Below are positions 1-8,773 of a stretch of DNA of 64,000 nucleotides, in pieces (the first letter of the stretch is position 1; each line of letters starts with the position of its first letter). This stretch comes from CAZUVM01 sp964623885. Its GTDB lineage: Bacteria; Verrucomicrobiota; Verrucomicrobiia; Limisphaerales; UBA8199. The DNA is taken from the NCBI GenBank assembly GCA_964623885.1, contig CAZUVM010000009.1:12853-76852 (forward strand), read 5' to 3'. The notes beneath the pieces were generated by a model, which was not told the DNA's origin, ran no database searches, and saw only the letters and a program-made list of their open reading frames with translations. The translations under genes and the position numbers were made by a program.

Positions 1-909
1 ATCGACTCCGAAACCGACGAGCTCCTGCGCGAGCGGCTGCGGAAAGAACCCGGGGAGAACGTTAACCTGGATGAGGTCCGCAAGCAGATTCGTGAACAGG
101 TAAAAGCCCAATATCAAATCGTGCCGTCGGGCTATTCGCGCCCTTGGGTGTTAGACCTGGGCTCGGCGCACTATCATTTATCTGACAAACCTCTCCACCT
201 GCGAATCAAATTCAATACCGCGGATCACACCACGACGGGAACTTATGCCGGGTTCTGGCGCATCGGCGTTCCGGGCAAAACGCGCCTTTATCAAAGCGAG
301 ATGCAGAGCCTGGCACCTGACACGTTTCACGAGATCCCCATCCCCCCCAACCTGTTCGATGATACCGGCGCGCTGACCGTGAATTTCATCAACATGAGCA
401 CAACCACGCTGCTCTTCCCGTTGGAGGACGGCATTGAATTGCTTTACCCCAAGGGTGGCTTCACGCTGAGTTTCGCGCGCGGGCTCGGGATTATCTTTTG
501 TTGGATGGCCCTCCTGGCGGCCCTGGGACTGGCGGCGGCGAGCCTTTTGTCTTTCCCCGTAGCTGCCTTTTTCGCTTTGGGTGTTTTGGCCATTGTGCTC
601 GCCAGCGGCACTATGTCGAATGCGGTTTCGGAGGGCACTATCGCCAATTACAACGCCGAGAAGGGCATCAAAGGCTGGTCGCCCGCCGATATCATCATCA
701 TTCCGACTTTCAAAGCGACGTTGTGGATCATTGGATTGGCCAAGAACTTTTCGCCGATTGACTCCCTCAGCACGGGTCGGAGTGTTACTTGGGAACAACT
801 GGGCATGGCCTTTGCCCAAATCGTGCTGCTCCTTAGCGGCTTTCTAGCCGCAGTCGGCATGACGATTCTTACCCGGCGTGAGCTTGCCACAGCGCAAGGG
901 ACACAGTGA
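1..909 (+). CDS. Membrane protein, probable ABC-2-type transporter permease (5' end outside window)
   Basis: The reading frame is open from base 1, so the start lies upstream of the window and about 302 residues are visible. The first ~145 visible residues are hydrophilic and rich in beta-type sequence, as in a large extracytoplasmic loop. Three hydrophobic segments follow: near IIFCWMALLAALGLAAASLL, a second directly after it, and one near the C-terminus around IVLLLSGFLAAVGMTIL. A soluble domain between the last membrane spans is typical of ABC-2/NosY-like permeases, but no diagnostic motif was seen, so the family call is an inference. Its TGA stop overlaps the GTG start of the next gene, so the two are translationally coupled and probably work together. 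Confidence 0.5.
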   Translation: MDSETDELLRERLRKEPGENVNLDEVRKQIREQVKAQYQIVPSGYSRPWVLDLGSAHYHLSDKPLHLRIKFNTADHTTTGTYAGFWRIGVPGKTRLYQSEMQSLAPDTFHEIPIPPNLFDDTGALTVNFINMSTTTLLFPLEDGIELLYPKGGFTLSFARGLGIIFCWMALLAALGLAAASLLSFPVAAFFALGVLAIVLASGTMSNAVSEGTIANYNAEKGIKGWSPADIIIIPTFKATLWIIGLAKNFSPIDSLSTGRSVTWEQLGMAFAQIVLLLSGFLAAVGMTILTRRELATAQGTQ

Positions 910-2417
910 CGACCAAGCTGAAGAAAGTACTCCTTTTGATGCTGGCAGCAGCCCTGCTCGCGGGGGTCTTCATCGTCCAGAGTTCGATGAACCTCGACCG
1001 CGATCAATATGGTCTTACGCGCATCGAGCCGCTCGACAATGCACCGCCAGTCCTTGCTTTTACCACGGTGGCGCTGGGCGGCTTTCGCGGCCTGATCTCA
1101 AACGCGCTCTGGATCCGCGCCAGCGACCTGCAGGACGACGATAAATTCTTCGAGATGGCCCAATTGGCTGACTGGATTACCAAGCTTGAGCCGCATTTCG
1201 TCCAGGTATGGCTCGTCCAGGCCTGGAACATGGCTTACAACATTTCCGTAAAGTTCACCGATTTCAGCGACCGCTGGCGGTGGGTCCAACGAGGGATCGA
1301 GCTGCTGCGCGACGAAGGACTCCGGTATAACCCGAACGAAACCCTGATTTACCGGGAGCTCGCCTGGTTTTTCCAGCACAAGCTCGGTCAGAACCTGGAC
1401 GATGGCCATATCTATTACAAATCTCAGTGGGTCAAAGAAATGTCCGAGGTATTTGCCAAAAAGAAGCCGAACCTCGAGGAGCTGATTCATCCCCAAACTG
1501 CCGACCAGGTGCGGCGGCGCGAGTTGCTCATTAACAAGTACAAGATGGATCCGGAGTTCATGAAAGAAGTCGATGAACGCTATGGACCCCTCGAGTGGCG
1601 CATGCCGGAAGCCAGCGCCATTTACTGGGCAGCCATGGGTCTCAAAAAAGCCGAGGAGAATCCCTCCAAGATTAAGCCGGACGATCTAATCACTTTGCGC
1701 CGTGTGATCTACCAGTCCATGCAATTGAGCTTCCAGCGCGGTCGCCTGGTGGAGAATCCTTTCGTAAAAGCATTCGAGTTTGGTCCCAACCTCGACATCA
1801 TTCCGAAAGCCAACGCGGCTTACGAGCAGGCAATCAAGGAAGATGAGAAGAATCGCGATCACATCGAAAAGGCGCACCGCAATTTCCTTCGCGACGCGGT
1901 CTATTTTCTTTACGAAAACAACCGCCTCGCCGACGCCGCCCAATGGTACAAGTATCTGGGTCAAAAGTTCCCCGACAAGCCGCTGCTCGACAAATTTACC
2001 AATTCTCTGCCGGCTAACCTGACGCTGAACGACTACGCCGTGGATCGCACGCAAGAGGATGTGAGCGAGGACATGTCCCGCGACCGAGTCAAATCTGTGC
2101 TAGAAGGTCTGCTGAGCCGGTTTTACGAAAGCATGTTGCTCCCGGGGGAGGATGCTCACGCGGCGGGGTATCATTACCTGGCCGAGCAAGTGCTGGCGCA
2201 ATACGACCGCAATACCAGCATGCGACCCGATCCGCTTAAGATTCCACCCATCGAGCAGCTTCAAAAGGAAGTGCTGGCCAATTTGCTCGACCCGGAACGC
2301 GGGTTGCCGTCCGACGCCCGCGCAATGCTGCGCCTCAAGCTGGGTATGGAACCGGAACCCGCTGCGCCCGCCGCAGGTACTACCAACGCACCGCCGGAGA
2401 AGGTTTCAATCCGCTAA
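906..2417 (+). CDS. Membrane-anchored TPR-like protein, function unknown
   Basis: A 503-residue protein starting at a GTG that overlaps the stop of the upstream permease (GTGA). Residues about 4-26 form a hydrophobic anchor or uncleaved signal (KKVLLLMLAAALLAGVFIVQ). The rest is mainly helical with aromatic-rich helix pairs resembling degenerate tetratricopeptide repeats, such as the segment around AQLADWITKLEPHFVQVW. The C-terminus is a short Pro/Ala-rich tail. The tight coupling suggests a periplasmic accessory factor of the transporter encoded upstream. No catalytic motif is visible. I do not recognise a named family with confidence. Confidence 0.7.
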   Translation: MTTKLKKVLLLMLAAALLAGVFIVQSSMNLDRDQYGLTRIEPLDNAPPVLAFTTVALGGFRGLISNALWIRASDLQDDDKFFEMAQLADWITKLEPHFVQVWLVQAWNMAYNISVKFTDFSDRWRWVQRGIELLRDEGLRYNPNETLIYRELAWFFQHKLGQNLDDGHIYYKSQWVKEMSEVFAKKKPNLEELIHPQTADQVRRRELLINKYKMDPEFMKEVDERYGPLEWRMPEASAIYWAAMGLKKAEENPSKIKPDDLITLRRVIYQSMQLSFQRGRLVENPFVKAFEFGPNLDIIPKANAAYEQAIKEDEKNRDHIEKAHRNFLRDAVYFLYENNRLADAAQWYKYLGQKFPDKPLLDKFTNSLPANLTLNDYAVDRTQEDVSEDMSRDRVKSVLEGLLSRFYESMLLPGEDAHAAGYHYLAEQVLAQYDRNTSMRPDPLKIPPIEQLQKEVLANLLDPERGLPSDARAMLRLKLGMEPEPAAPAAGTTNAPPEKVSIR

Positions 2418-2492
2418 GCCGGAACGAGGCAGTTGTCTTCGGGGATCGCGCCCGCCCCGCGGGCGCTGCAGCCGGCACCCCGCCGGCTGGCA
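2413..2492 (+). repeat. GC-rich dispersed intergenic repeat, copy A
   Basis: This roughly 80-bp segment begins at the stop codon of the TPR gene. It matches the reverse complement of 61748-61830 over nearly its whole length with scattered substitutions and small gaps. Shared blocks include GCAGTTGTCTTC, CGCGCCCGCCCCG and CCGCCGG. The core can fold into GC-rich hairpins. A partial inverted copy of the core (GGGGCGGGCGCGCTCC) lies further on at about 2538-2553. Two copies about 59 kb apart in opposite orientation suggest a dispersed REP/MITE-like family and not a gene. Confidence 0.65.
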
Positions 2493-2646
2493 CGGGGGTT
2501 CCGGAAGTCACTAAACGGTGAGGCGAGCCCGGCGCCTTCGGGGCGGGCGCGCTCCTCTGGCGCACAGCAGAGCGACAAACCCGGCCACTGTGTCCTGCTC
2601 GACCTTTTCGCTTTCCTCACTCTCTGCTGTTTCTATTATCGACGCG

Positions 2647-4041
2647 ATGTTTTCTCAGATTCGTTCTGTTCATTTCGTTGGTATTTGCGGCACCGCCATG
2701 GCTTCCGCTGCGGTCGCATTGCAGGAAAAAGGCGTGCAAGTCACCGGCTCGGACCAAAACGTCTATCCGCCCATGTCCACCTTTCTGGCGAGCCGCAACA
2801 TCCCTGTTATCGCCGGTTACGCGGAACAAAATCTTATCAGGAAACCCGACCTCGTGGTTATCGGCAACGCCATCTCTCGGGGCAACCCCGAAGCGGAGTA
2901 TGTGCTGGATCACAAGCTGCCTTACTGTTCCCTGCCGGAATTACTGAAGCATTTCTTCATCCGCGGTAAACGATCACTCGTCGTCACCGGCACGCATGGC
3001 AAAACCACCACGACCTCTCTCCTCACTTGGGTGTTCGAGCACAACGGTCTTAATCCGAGCTATCTCATCGGGGGAATCCCCAATAACCTCGGCCAGGGCG
3101 CGCGTTTCACGGAAAGCGAGTGGTTTATTATCGAGGGCGACGAATACGACACGGCTTTTTTCGATAAACGGAGCAAGTTTGTTCACTACTTGCCGGAAGT
3201 GGGGATTATCAACAATCTGGAATTCGATCATGCCGATATCTTCGCAAATCTTGAAGCCGTCAAAACCTCATTCAAACATTTTATCCGACTCATCCCGCGG
3301 AACGGTTTGTTGCTGGCCAACGGTGACGATTCCAACCTCGTGCCGCTGCTCAACATCACGCATTGCCCCGTCAAACGTTTCGGCCTGGGCGAAACCAATG
3401 CAGTCCAGGGCTTCAACATCCGCTACGGACCTACCGCAACAGAATTCGAAATCCCCAGCTTCAAGTTCCACCTTAACCTGGTGGGAGAGTTGAATGTACG
3501 CAACGCGCTGGCAGTCGTTGGAGCTGCCAAGCATTGCGGATTGAAAAACCACCAGATTCAGGCAGCCTTCGACACCTTTAAAGGAATTAAGCGCCGCCTC
3601 GAGGTGCGCGGCATTGCCGGCGGTGTCACGGTGGTCGATGACTTCGGTCATCATCCGACCGCCATCCGGGAAACCTTGCGCGCTCTGCGTATCAAATACC
3701 CCCGGCAGAAAGTTTGGGCCATCTTCGAGCCACGCACGAACACCACCCGCCGGAACGTCTTCCAGTCCGAGTTGGCACAATCATTCGCGGACGCGGATGC
3801 AGTCGTCATTGCGCAAATTGCGCGCCTCGAACTTTTAGATCCAGCGGAACGCCTCAGTCCCGAGGTGCTGATGCAAGACCTGAAACAAGCCGGCAAGACC
3901 GCGGCTTACCTGCCCGATGTGCCAGCCATCGTGGAGCACGTTGCTAAAAACGCCGAAGGCGGCGAAATCATTGTGGTGTTTAGCAACGGCGGCTTCGGCG
4001 GGATCCACCAGAAGCTGCTAGATCGCCTCGGCCGCGTGTGA
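2647..4041 (+). CDS. mpl: UDP-N-acetylmuramate:L-alanyl-gamma-D-glutamyl-meso-diaminopimelate ligase (Mpl)
   Basis: A cytoplasmic Mur-family ATP-dependent ligase that reattaches recycled murein tripeptide to UDP-MurNAc. The 464-residue length from the ATG at 2647 matches the family. A longer in-frame reading from 2518 only adds low-complexity GC-rich sequence and is rejected. The N-terminus has the Rossmann-like UDP-binding motif (VHFVGICGTAMAS). The ATP P-loop is VTGTHGKTTTTS at about residues 113-124. The Mur central motif is followed by the family's NNLEFDHADIF, and the C-terminal domain carries the DDFGHHPTAI motif, where a DAP-tripeptide ligase is expected to differ from MurC. It converges on asd, whose product feeds DAP synthesis. 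The two share a pathway but not an operon. Confidence 0.93.
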   Translation: MFSQIRSVHFVGICGTAMASAAVALQEKGVQVTGSDQNVYPPMSTFLASRNIPVIAGYAEQNLIRKPDLVVIGNAISRGNPEAEYVLDHKLPYCSLPELLKHFFIRGKRSLVVTGTHGKTTTTSLLTWVFEHNGLNPSYLIGGIPNNLGQGARFTESEWFIIEGDEYDTAFFDKRSKFVHYLPEVGIINNLEFDHADIFANLEAVKTSFKHFIRLIPRNGLLLANGDDSNLVPLLNITHCPVKRFGLGETNAVQGFNIRYGPTATEFEIPSFKFHLNLVGELNVRNALAVVGAAKHCGLKNHQIQAAFDTFKGIKRRLEVRGIAGGVTVVDDFGHHPTAIRETLRALRIKYPRQKVWAIFEPRTNTTRRNVFQSELAQSFADADAVVIAQIARLELLDPAERLSPEVLMQDLKQAGKTAAYLPDVPAIVEHVAKNAEGGEIIVVFSNGGFGGIHQKLLDRLGRV

Positions 4042-4066
4042 GAGAAATTCGAAATTGTTGTCGGAC

Positions 4067-4098
4067 CGCGAGCGGTCCCCGCTCGCAGCAGCCAGAAC
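4067..4098. repeat. Palindromic repeat between convergent genes (GCGAGCGG family, copy 1)
   Basis: GCGAGCGG-TCC-CCGCTCGC is a perfect 8-bp stem with a 3-nt loop, placed between the convergent ends of mpl and asd. There it could act as a bidirectional transcription stop, although no T-run follows. The 19-bp hairpin recurs exactly (as reverse complement) at 22010-22029. The match extends to about 32 bp with three A/G differences in the flank (GC-R-GCC-R-GAAC pattern). This makes it a dispersed repeat and not a chance hairpin. Confidence 0.65.
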
Positions 4099-4139
4099 CT
4101 GGCAAGTCGCACTCCGGTTGATTGGGCCGGTCCGATTTC

Positions 4140-5195
4140 TCAGGCTCGGCCAACCAACTCGCCCCTTGCGACCTTCTCTCCGTTCGGTTCGGCTTTCAGC
4201 AATTCTTCCGCGATCTGCACCGCGTTGAGCGCGGCGCCCTTGAGGAGTTGGTCACCGGAAACCCAGAACGCCAGGCCATTGTCCATGGCGCAGTCCTTGC
4301 GGAGGCGGCCCACGGCGCAATCGTATTGCTCGGCCTGGTAAAGCGGCAGCGGATACTGGTTCCGGCCGGGGTCATCGATCACCTGCAGGCCCGGCGCCGA
4401 TTTCAACACCTGCCGCGCCGCTTCGACCGTTACCGGCTTTGCAAACTCGGCGTTTACTGCCACTGAATGCGCGCGATACACCGGCACGCGTACGCAAGTT
4501 ACGCTGGCCCGGAACGTGGGGTGATGCATTATTTTGCGGCCCTCGTTTTCCATCTTCATCTCTTCCTTGGTGTAACCCGTCGCCAGGAAAGAATCGACAT
4601 GCGGCAAAACATTGAACGCTATCTGATGCGGATAAACTTCCCGCGTCACGGGCCGGCTCTCGACGATTTCGTGCACCTGCCGCTCGAGTTCGGCAATCGC
4701 TTTGGCGCCTGTGCCCGAAACCGCCTGATAGCTGGAAGCAAAAATGCGCTTGCAACCGAATGCTTGATGCAGTGGGAAGAGCGCCATCAATGTGATCGCC
4801 GTAGTGCAGTTAGGGTTGGCAATAATGCCTTTGTGCAACTTCACATCCGCGCCGTTAATTTCAGGGATCACCAGCGGCACCTGGTCATCCATGCGGAACG
4901 CGCTCGAATTATCAATTACAACACAGCCGGCCTGTGCCGCGATAGGCGCATATTCTTTGGAAATACTCCCGCCCGCGCTAAAAAGCGCCACGTCCATCCC
5001 GGCGAATGAATCTTTCTTCAATTCCTCGACTTTGAAGCTCTCGCCCCGAAATTTCAGTTGCTTACCCGTCGACCGCGCTGAAGCTAGTAACGTCAATTCC
5101 CCGACTGGGAAATTGCGTTTCTCCAAGGTCTTAATCATCTCGACGCCGACGGCACCCGTCGCGCCGACCACGGCTACATGCGGTTTGCGGCTCAT
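4140..5195 (-). CDS. asd: Aspartate-semialdehyde dehydrogenase
   Basis: This enzyme reduces aspartyl phosphate to aspartate semialdehyde with NADPH, feeding lysine/DAP, threonine and methionine synthesis in the cytoplasm. The 351 residues fit the family. The N-terminal nucleotide-binding motif is VAVVGATGAVGVEM. The SAGGS phosphate-binding segment lies near residues 73-77. The catalytic cysteine is C130 in ANPNCTT. Downstream, SSYQAVSGTGAKAI is the conserved substrate-binding loop. It is transcribed alone, away from the small protein at 5309, and converges on mpl. Both enzymes bear on diaminopimelate-containing murein. Confidence 0.95.
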   Translation of the reverse strand: MSRKPHVAVVGATGAVGVEMIKTLEKRNFPVGELTLLASARSTGKQLKFRGESFKVEELKKDSFAGMDVALFSAGGSISKEYAPIAAQAGCVVIDNSSAFRMDDQVPLVIPEINGADVKLHKGIIANPNCTTAITLMALFPLHQAFGCKRIFASSYQAVSGTGAKAIAELERQVHEIVESRPVTREVYPHQIAFNVLPHVDSFLATGYTKEEMKMENEGRKIMHHPTFRASVTCVRVPVYRAHSVAVNAEFAKPVTVEAARQVLKSAPGLQVIDDPGRNQYPLPLYQAEQYDCAVGRLRKDCAMDNGLAFWVSGDQLLKGAALNAVQIAEELLKAEPNGEKVARGELVGRA

Positions 5196-5308
5196 ATCTA
5201 AAGGCCTCCAATATAGCCAGCGTACACCGGCAATGTCAAACTGGCCAAAGGCTTGGAAAAGATCTTCACCGTTCTTGACCTGTCCGGCCTGCCATTCTCT
5301 ATTGGGGT

Positions 5309-5545
5309 ATGACTGAGCTGGAGCAAAGAATTCTAGCCGTCCTCGATGACCTGGATTCCATGGTCAAGACGCGGCCACTGCCCAATCTGCTGCCGGTGTT
5401 CAGCCGCCTGGATGAGCTGGCGCGACAGTTGCCGAAGCAGACCGACCCGCAACTGTTGCATTTTCTGAAAAAAAAGAGCTACGAAAAAGCTCGCCTGCTG
5501 TTGCGCGGACGCGACGCCGAAAACGCGCGCGGCACGTGTTCATAA
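5309..5545 (+). CDS. Small helical protein of unknown function upstream of mnmE
   Basis: A 78-residue, charged, mostly helical protein with no signal peptide or membrane segment. The last 25 residues are basic (KKKSYEKARLLLRGRD), which could suit nucleic-acid or ribosome binding. It lies 43 bp before mnmE on the same strand and may be cotranscribed with it. No known motif was recognised. Its coding status rests on a clean ATG, steady codon usage and its operon-like position. Confidence 0.6.
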   Translation: MTELEQRILAVLDDLDSMVKTRPLPNLLPVFSRLDELARQLPKQTDPQLLHFLKKKSYEKARLLLRGRDAENARGTCS

Positions 5546-5588
5546 AAGATAACTGTTTCCGATTTCGGAATGGTCTAACCTGCCGAAA

Positions 5589-6956
5589 ATGGTCTCCGAC
5601 ACGATAGCTGCCATCGCTACTCCCGTGGGCGAAGGAGGTCTGGCGGTCATCCGAATCTCCGGACCGGCGTCTTTGTCCGTGGCGGATCGATGCTTCGTCG
5701 GAATTGGAAAAGCTCCCGCCCTGCCCTCCGGTGCACCGACGCACACCTTGCATTTGGGTCATGTCATGTGCGATGGCCAGCCGCTGGACGAGGTCCTGTT
5801 GGCCGTCATGCGCGCGCCGCGCACTTTCACGCGTGAGGACGTCGTGGAGATCTCGTGCCACGGCGGACTGTTGCCGGCAAAACTGGTTCTCGAAACGGTG
5901 CTCAAAAATGGTGCGCGGTTGGCGGAGCCGGGCGAATTCACCCGCCGCGCCTTTCTCAATGGTCGCATCGATTTGACCCAGGCGGAAGCCGTTGCCGATC
6001 TCATCCATTCTCGAACCGAGCTGGCGATGCGCGCGGCGAACGAACAGCTCGCCGGGAAACTTTCGCAACGCATCAACCAACTCCGTGAGCAGATGCTGCG
6101 CACGCTGGCCCACGTCGAGGCGCACATCGATTTTCCCGATGAAGACATTGCGCCGGATACGCAGGCGCAGCTTGTCGACCGGCTCGACCGCGGGGTCGAA
6201 TTCATGGACGAACTGCTGCGGACGGCCAACGAAGGGCAGATCCTCCGCCGCGGCATCCGGGCGGCGATCATCGGCCGGCCGAACGCCGGCAAATCCAGCC
6301 TGCTCAATCAGCTCCTGGGCCACGAGCGGGCTATTGTCTCCGCCATCCCCGGCACAACTCGTGACACCATCGAGGAAACCGCCAATATTCGCGGCTTGCC
6401 GGTCGTATTTATCGATACGGCGGGATTGCGGGAAGCAAGGGATGAGATCGAAGTGGAGGGCATTCGCCGCAGCCGGCAATCGCTCCAACGAGCAGAGTTT
6501 CTGCTGCATGTGCTCGACGCGTCCGAACCGCTGACCGGCGCCGATAAGGAATACCTTGACGAGTTCGCGGGCAAGAAACGGATTTTGGTCCGCAACAAGA
6601 TCGATCTGCCGGCGCGCCTGGAGTTGCCTGCCAAGGGGAGTGGCGTAGTGGACGTTTCCTGCCTGACTGGCCAGGGTGTCGAGCGCCTGAAAGACGCCAT
6701 TAAAGAACTGGTTTGGTCGGGAGATATCAAAGCCGAAATGCTCGAAGTCATGATCAATTCCCGGCACCAGGAAGCGCTGAGTCGTGCCCGAACGGCCGCG
6801 TTGCGTACTCTTGAGGCATTGCGCAGCGCAAAACCGTTGGAGCTTGTGGCGATGGAGTTGCGCATTTCCGTGAACGCCGTCGGCGAGATCGTTGGCCAGA
6901 CAACCACCGAAAATTTGCTCGACATGATTTTTAGTCAGTTCTGTATTGGAAAATAA
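5589..6956 (+). CDS. mnmE: tRNA uridine-5-carboxymethylaminomethyl modification GTPase MnmE
   Basis: With MnmG, MnmE installs the (carboxymethyl)aminomethyl group on the wobble uridine of tRNAs. The 455 residues show the usual order: an N-terminal folate-binding domain (TIAAIATPVGEGGLAVIRISG), a helical domain, and an inserted Ras-like G domain. G1 is GRPNAGKSS at about 229-237, G2 TTRDT, G3 DTAGLR and G4 NKID. The protein ends with the diagnostic FCIGK, whose cysteine is needed for activity. The gene begins at ATG 5589. The following glycosidase gene starts immediately after, so the two may be cotranscribed despite unrelated roles. Confidence 0.97.
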   Translation: MVSDTIAAIATPVGEGGLAVIRISGPASLSVADRCFVGIGKAPALPSGAPTHTLHLGHVMCDGQPLDEVLLAVMRAPRTFTREDVVEISCHGGLLPAKLVLETVLKNGARLAEPGEFTRRAFLNGRIDLTQAEAVADLIHSRTELAMRAANEQLAGKLSQRINQLREQMLRTLAHVEAHIDFPDEDIAPDTQAQLVDRLDRGVEFMDELLRTANEGQILRRGIRAAIIGRPNAGKSSLLNQLLGHERAIVSAIPGTTRDTIEETANIRGLPVVFIDTAGLREARDEIEVEGIRRSRQSLQRAEFLLHVLDASEPLTGADKEYLDEFAGKKRILVRNKIDLPARLELPAKGSGVVDVSCLTGQGVERLKDAIKELVWSGDIKAEMLEVMINSRHQEALSRARTAALRTLEALRSAKPLELVAMELRISVNAVGEIVGQTTTENLLDMIFSQFCIGK

Positions 6957-6960
6957 ATCT

Positions 6961-8577
6961 ATGAATGGAATGACCCGGCGGCGGTTCCTGCAGCAGGCGG
7001 CAATTGGGGGCGCGGCTATCTGCGTGGCGAGTTCCTCGAGGTCGGCGGCTTCCAGTTCCAAAGTGGAGATTCTCCTCGACGAGTCGATCGGCACCATCTC
7101 GGCCGACCTCTACGGCCATTTTACCGAGCACATCGGTGGTGTCATCTACGACGGCATTTGGGTTGGTGAAGGTTCCGCAATACCGAACCAGGATGGAATC
7201 CGCACTGCGTTGGTCGAACACATGCGGCGGCTGAAGCCATCGGTCGTGCGCTGGCCGGGTGGTTGCTTCGCTGACAGCTATAATTGGCGCGACGGAATCG
7301 GCCCGCGGTCGCAACGGCCCCGGCGGACCAATTTCTGGATCGACGAACGTTTCCTGCAGAGCGTGCCTGATGGTCCCGCGAAATATGACCCAAACGAATT
7401 TGGCACTAACGAGTTCATGCGCTTTTGCCAATTGATAGGAGCGCAACCCTACCTGGCGGCGAACGTGCGCAGCAACACGCCGCGCGACTTTGACGAGTGG
7501 GTTGAGTATTGCAACTCACCTGCCGGGAAAACCACGTTGGCCGATCAGCGTTCCGCCAACGGCAGTCGGGATCCTTTTAGCGTCCGTTTCTGGGGCGTGG
7601 GGAACGAGTCGTGGGGTTGCGGCGGGAATTTTACCCCGGAAGAATACGCCACCGAGTTTCGACGGTTCACCGCCTGGGTTCCTCGATACGGCGTGCCCCT
7701 GGCGTTCATCGGTTCCGGGCCGAACGGCGGTGATCTTGATTGGACGCGGCGGTTTTTCGCGCATCTCACCGAACGGGACCGTGGATTGGTCCGCACGCTT
7801 TATGGTTGGGCTTTGCATTATTACTGCGGCACCGCAGGCAAAGGGAACGCGATCGATTTCACCGTCGATGATTGGTACGAACTCCTCAATAAAGCGATTC
7901 GGATGGAGAAGCTCATCACCGATCACTGGGGAGTAATGGGCGAAGTCGACCGGCAACACCGGGTCAAGTTGGTCGTGGATGAATGGGGCGCCTGGCATCA
8001 CGCCGGCACCGAAGTGGCCCCGACACACTTGTTCGGGCAAACCTCCACGCTCCGCGACGCGCTCGTTTCTGCGCTGACCCTGGACATTTTCAACCGGCAC
8101 GCCGACAAAGTCGCCATGGCCAATGTGGCCCAACTGATTAACAACCTTCATTCACTGTTTTTGGCGCGCGAGGATAAATTCGTTGCTACACCCAATTTTC
8201 ACGTGTTCGAAATGTACGCCGCGCATCACGGCGGCCAGTCACTGCGAACTATGTTCAATGTTCCTGAGTCTGGTTCCGGCAGTCACTCCATCGCTGCGCT
8301 CTCCGGGTCGGCTTCCCGGCACGATAACCAAATCGTCCTCACGATCGTGAACAGCAGCGCCACCGAACCCCAACAGGCAGAACTCTCCGTCCGCGGTGCC
8401 ACCGTCCGAAGCGCCGCAGGCCAGGTGCTTACCGCCGAAGATATACACGCGCACAATACCTTTGATATTCCGCACGCCGTGGAACCCCGCGCAGCCGAAA
8501 TCCATGCTTCCGCCACCGACTTCCACCACACCTTTCCGCCAGCATCAATCACGAGGCTTACCTTGCAATTAGGATGA
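6961..8577 (+). CDS. Tat-exported GH51-type alpha-L-arabinofuranosidase
   Basis: A predicted extracytoplasmic glycosidase releasing arabinose from arabinan or arabinoxylan side chains. From ATG 6961 it has 538 residues. A TTG at 6946 would overlap mnmE and is less likely. The N-terminus carries a twin-arginine signal (TRRRFLQQAAIGGAAI). The domain follows the GH51 pattern: SADLYGHFTEHIGG, then RWPGGCFADSYNWRDGIGP. The acid/base glutamate is E216 in WGVGNESWGCGG, and the probable nucleophile is E341 in VDEWGAWH. The C-terminal ~130 residues form the beta-sandwich usual in the family. Substrate specificity cannot be read from the sequence. Confidence 0.88.
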   Translation: MNGMTRRRFLQQAAIGGAAICVASSSRSAASSSKVEILLDESIGTISADLYGHFTEHIGGVIYDGIWVGEGSAIPNQDGIRTALVEHMRRLKPSVVRWPGGCFADSYNWRDGIGPRSQRPRRTNFWIDERFLQSVPDGPAKYDPNEFGTNEFMRFCQLIGAQPYLAANVRSNTPRDFDEWVEYCNSPAGKTTLADQRSANGSRDPFSVRFWGVGNESWGCGGNFTPEEYATEFRRFTAWVPRYGVPLAFIGSGPNGGDLDWTRRFFAHLTERDRGLVRTLYGWALHYYCGTAGKGNAIDFTVDDWYELLNKAIRMEKLITDHWGVMGEVDRQHRVKLVVDEWGAWHHAGTEVAPTHLFGQTSTLRDALVSALTLDIFNRHADKVAMANVAQLINNLHSLFLAREDKFVATPNFHVFEMYAAHHGGQSLRTMFNVPESGSGSHSIAALSGSASRHDNQIVLTIVNSSATEPQQAELSVRGATVRSAAGQVLTAEDIHAHNTFDIPHAVEPRAAEIHASATDFHHTFPPASITRLTLQLG

Positions 8578-8773
8578 GGTTCAAATCCGGTAAGGACGCT
8601 TCCTCGGCGTTCCCAAACTCATTGGCCACGGCACATCCCGGTGGTGAGGCAACAACGCCAAACTCCTTTGCCGCTTGACGTCGCGTTGACATCCCGATGG
8701 CTTTAGGCCACTTTCCCCCAACTTTGCGCCGGATTTGCCACATTTCCAAACCGCGTGTAAGAGTCTTTTAGCG

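Noticed and set aside
178..819. 213-codon minus-strand frame opposite the permease
   Set aside because: It is a shadow frame with Arg/Gln-rich composition and no motif.
8578..8640. T-loop-like GGTTCAAATCC near the end of the GH51 gene
   Set aside because: No matching acceptor, D or anticodon stems could be formed around it, so it is not a tRNA gene.
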